Below are positions 63,538 to 64,000 of a stretch of DNA of 64,000 nucleotides, one piece after another. The stretch covers positions 13,456,162-13,520,161 of the forward strand of contig OW804099.1 of assembly GCA_942159475.1 (NCBI GenBank), given 5' to 3'. The first letter of the stretch is position 1. Each line of letters begins with the position of its first letter. A program made the position numbers and the translations under genes. This DNA comes from Sthenelais limicola (taxonomy: Eukaryota > Annelida > Polychaeta > Phyllodocida > Sigalionidae). The notes below the pieces were generated by a model. The model did not search any database, was not told the DNA's origin, and saw nothing but the letters and a program-made list of their open reading frames with translations.

Positions 63538-64000
63538 GTATATATGTAAACCAGCTTGTTCTGAGAATAGTGTATTACATAATGCTCAATGCTGAATAAG
63601 ATATTTAGAAACAAAAATAATGTCAGTCCTCTCTCCCTCCTTCCATGGCAACCAATGCAATACTACCTCAGACACACACAGAAATCGGTGGGGGGTGGGG
63701 AGGTAGGGACGTGAGAGAGAGCCAGATCTATACGTTTGGCTCTAGGTATCAATTTCTAGGGAAATATTCTTTAATCAGTGTACATAATTATTATAAAAGC
63801 ATTTGTTATGACATTGATGAACATCTATATTGATGTCAAATTATTTCATTTATTTGATATTAATTTAAAAACAGATTTTATTCCAATAACGATATCACAT
63901 AAGTGATACATTTCATGAGTCATCAAACATTTTCCGTTGTGAAGAGATGTATGGTAGTATTAATATATACAACATGTTTTAACACTCGTTGTGGCAGTGG
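63538..64000. other. No gene recognised at the right edge
   Basis: AT-rich DNA with a G-rich patch near 63685. A reversed LINE tail ('aaaacagattttattccaat') lies near 63868. If the gene at 58722 continues to the right, this is intron. Confidence 0.4.

Noticed and set aside
1..64000. tRNA genes, rRNA, riboswitches or bacterial-style operons
   Set aside because: No B-box-like GGTTCGAATCC with a matching acceptor stem was found, no rRNA core sequence was recognised, and spliced genes plus LINEs show this is animal nuclear DNA.

Overview
This is a eukaryotic, intron-containing, AT-rich window packed with mobile elements and tandem repeats. There is no operon structure, tRNA, rRNA or CRISPR array. 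It is most likely from a marine invertebrate, and a gastropod-type mollusc is my best guess. The main clue is the repeated GTGAGTGAG...TTTGGTTG...TTACGCCC...AATATGG...GGGCGGGAG element, which from memory resembles repeats of abalone and limpet genomes. Lophotrochozoan-style multi-copy families also fit: SAP-SWIM-YqaJ-PHD proteins, NADAR-bearing retroelement ORFs and a 'DVCEDFF' transposon-like family. Species is not determinable by eye.

Layout. 0-6.5 kb: weakly annotated DNA with a possible cysteine-rich terminal exon (minus), a 44-bp minisatellite and a LINE 3' fragment. 6.5-14.9 kb: one large array of 96/100-bp units (about 50 copies), split by a near-intact hAT-type transposon (9856-13268) with matching inverted ends, a 6-bp target duplication and an 813-codon transposase. 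15-32.6 kb: a graveyard of at least five copies of a retroelement ORF1. Its order is acidic/coiled N-terminus, L1-ORF1-like RRM, basic C-terminal domain and, in three copies, a NADAR/YbiA-like domain. Most copies are preceded by one or more relatives of the 96-bp unit. Mixed in are LINE reverse transcriptase/RNase H pieces, zinc-knuckle gag fragments, a YqaJ-PHD pseudogene and a SWIM-family pseudogene. 33-46.5 kb: two copies of a transposon-like gene family, a MULE-like fragment, a second broken hAT copy, LINE pieces, halves of a leucine-rich-repeat receptor family, and a gutted Ty3/gypsy element carrying later insertions.

47.8-59.5 kb holds the only convincing host genes. A five-exon gene on the minus strand (56615 to 47851) encodes a complete 334-residue SAP-like plus SWIM zinc-finger protein; every splice phase matches, including a final exon found only by splice-site reading. 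Head to head with it, a plus-strand gene begins within about 290 bp. It has a non-coding first exon ending at 56904 and a coding exon at 58722-59438, and it continues beyond the window. Introns of both genes contain MITEs, minisatellites, perfect palindromes and an antisense L1-like LINE.

The most interesting material is (i) the retroelement ORF1-NADAR fusion seen in several independent copies, with its apparent 5' monomer arrays, and (ii) the SAP-SWIM / YqaJ-PHD family represented three times in different states of decay.
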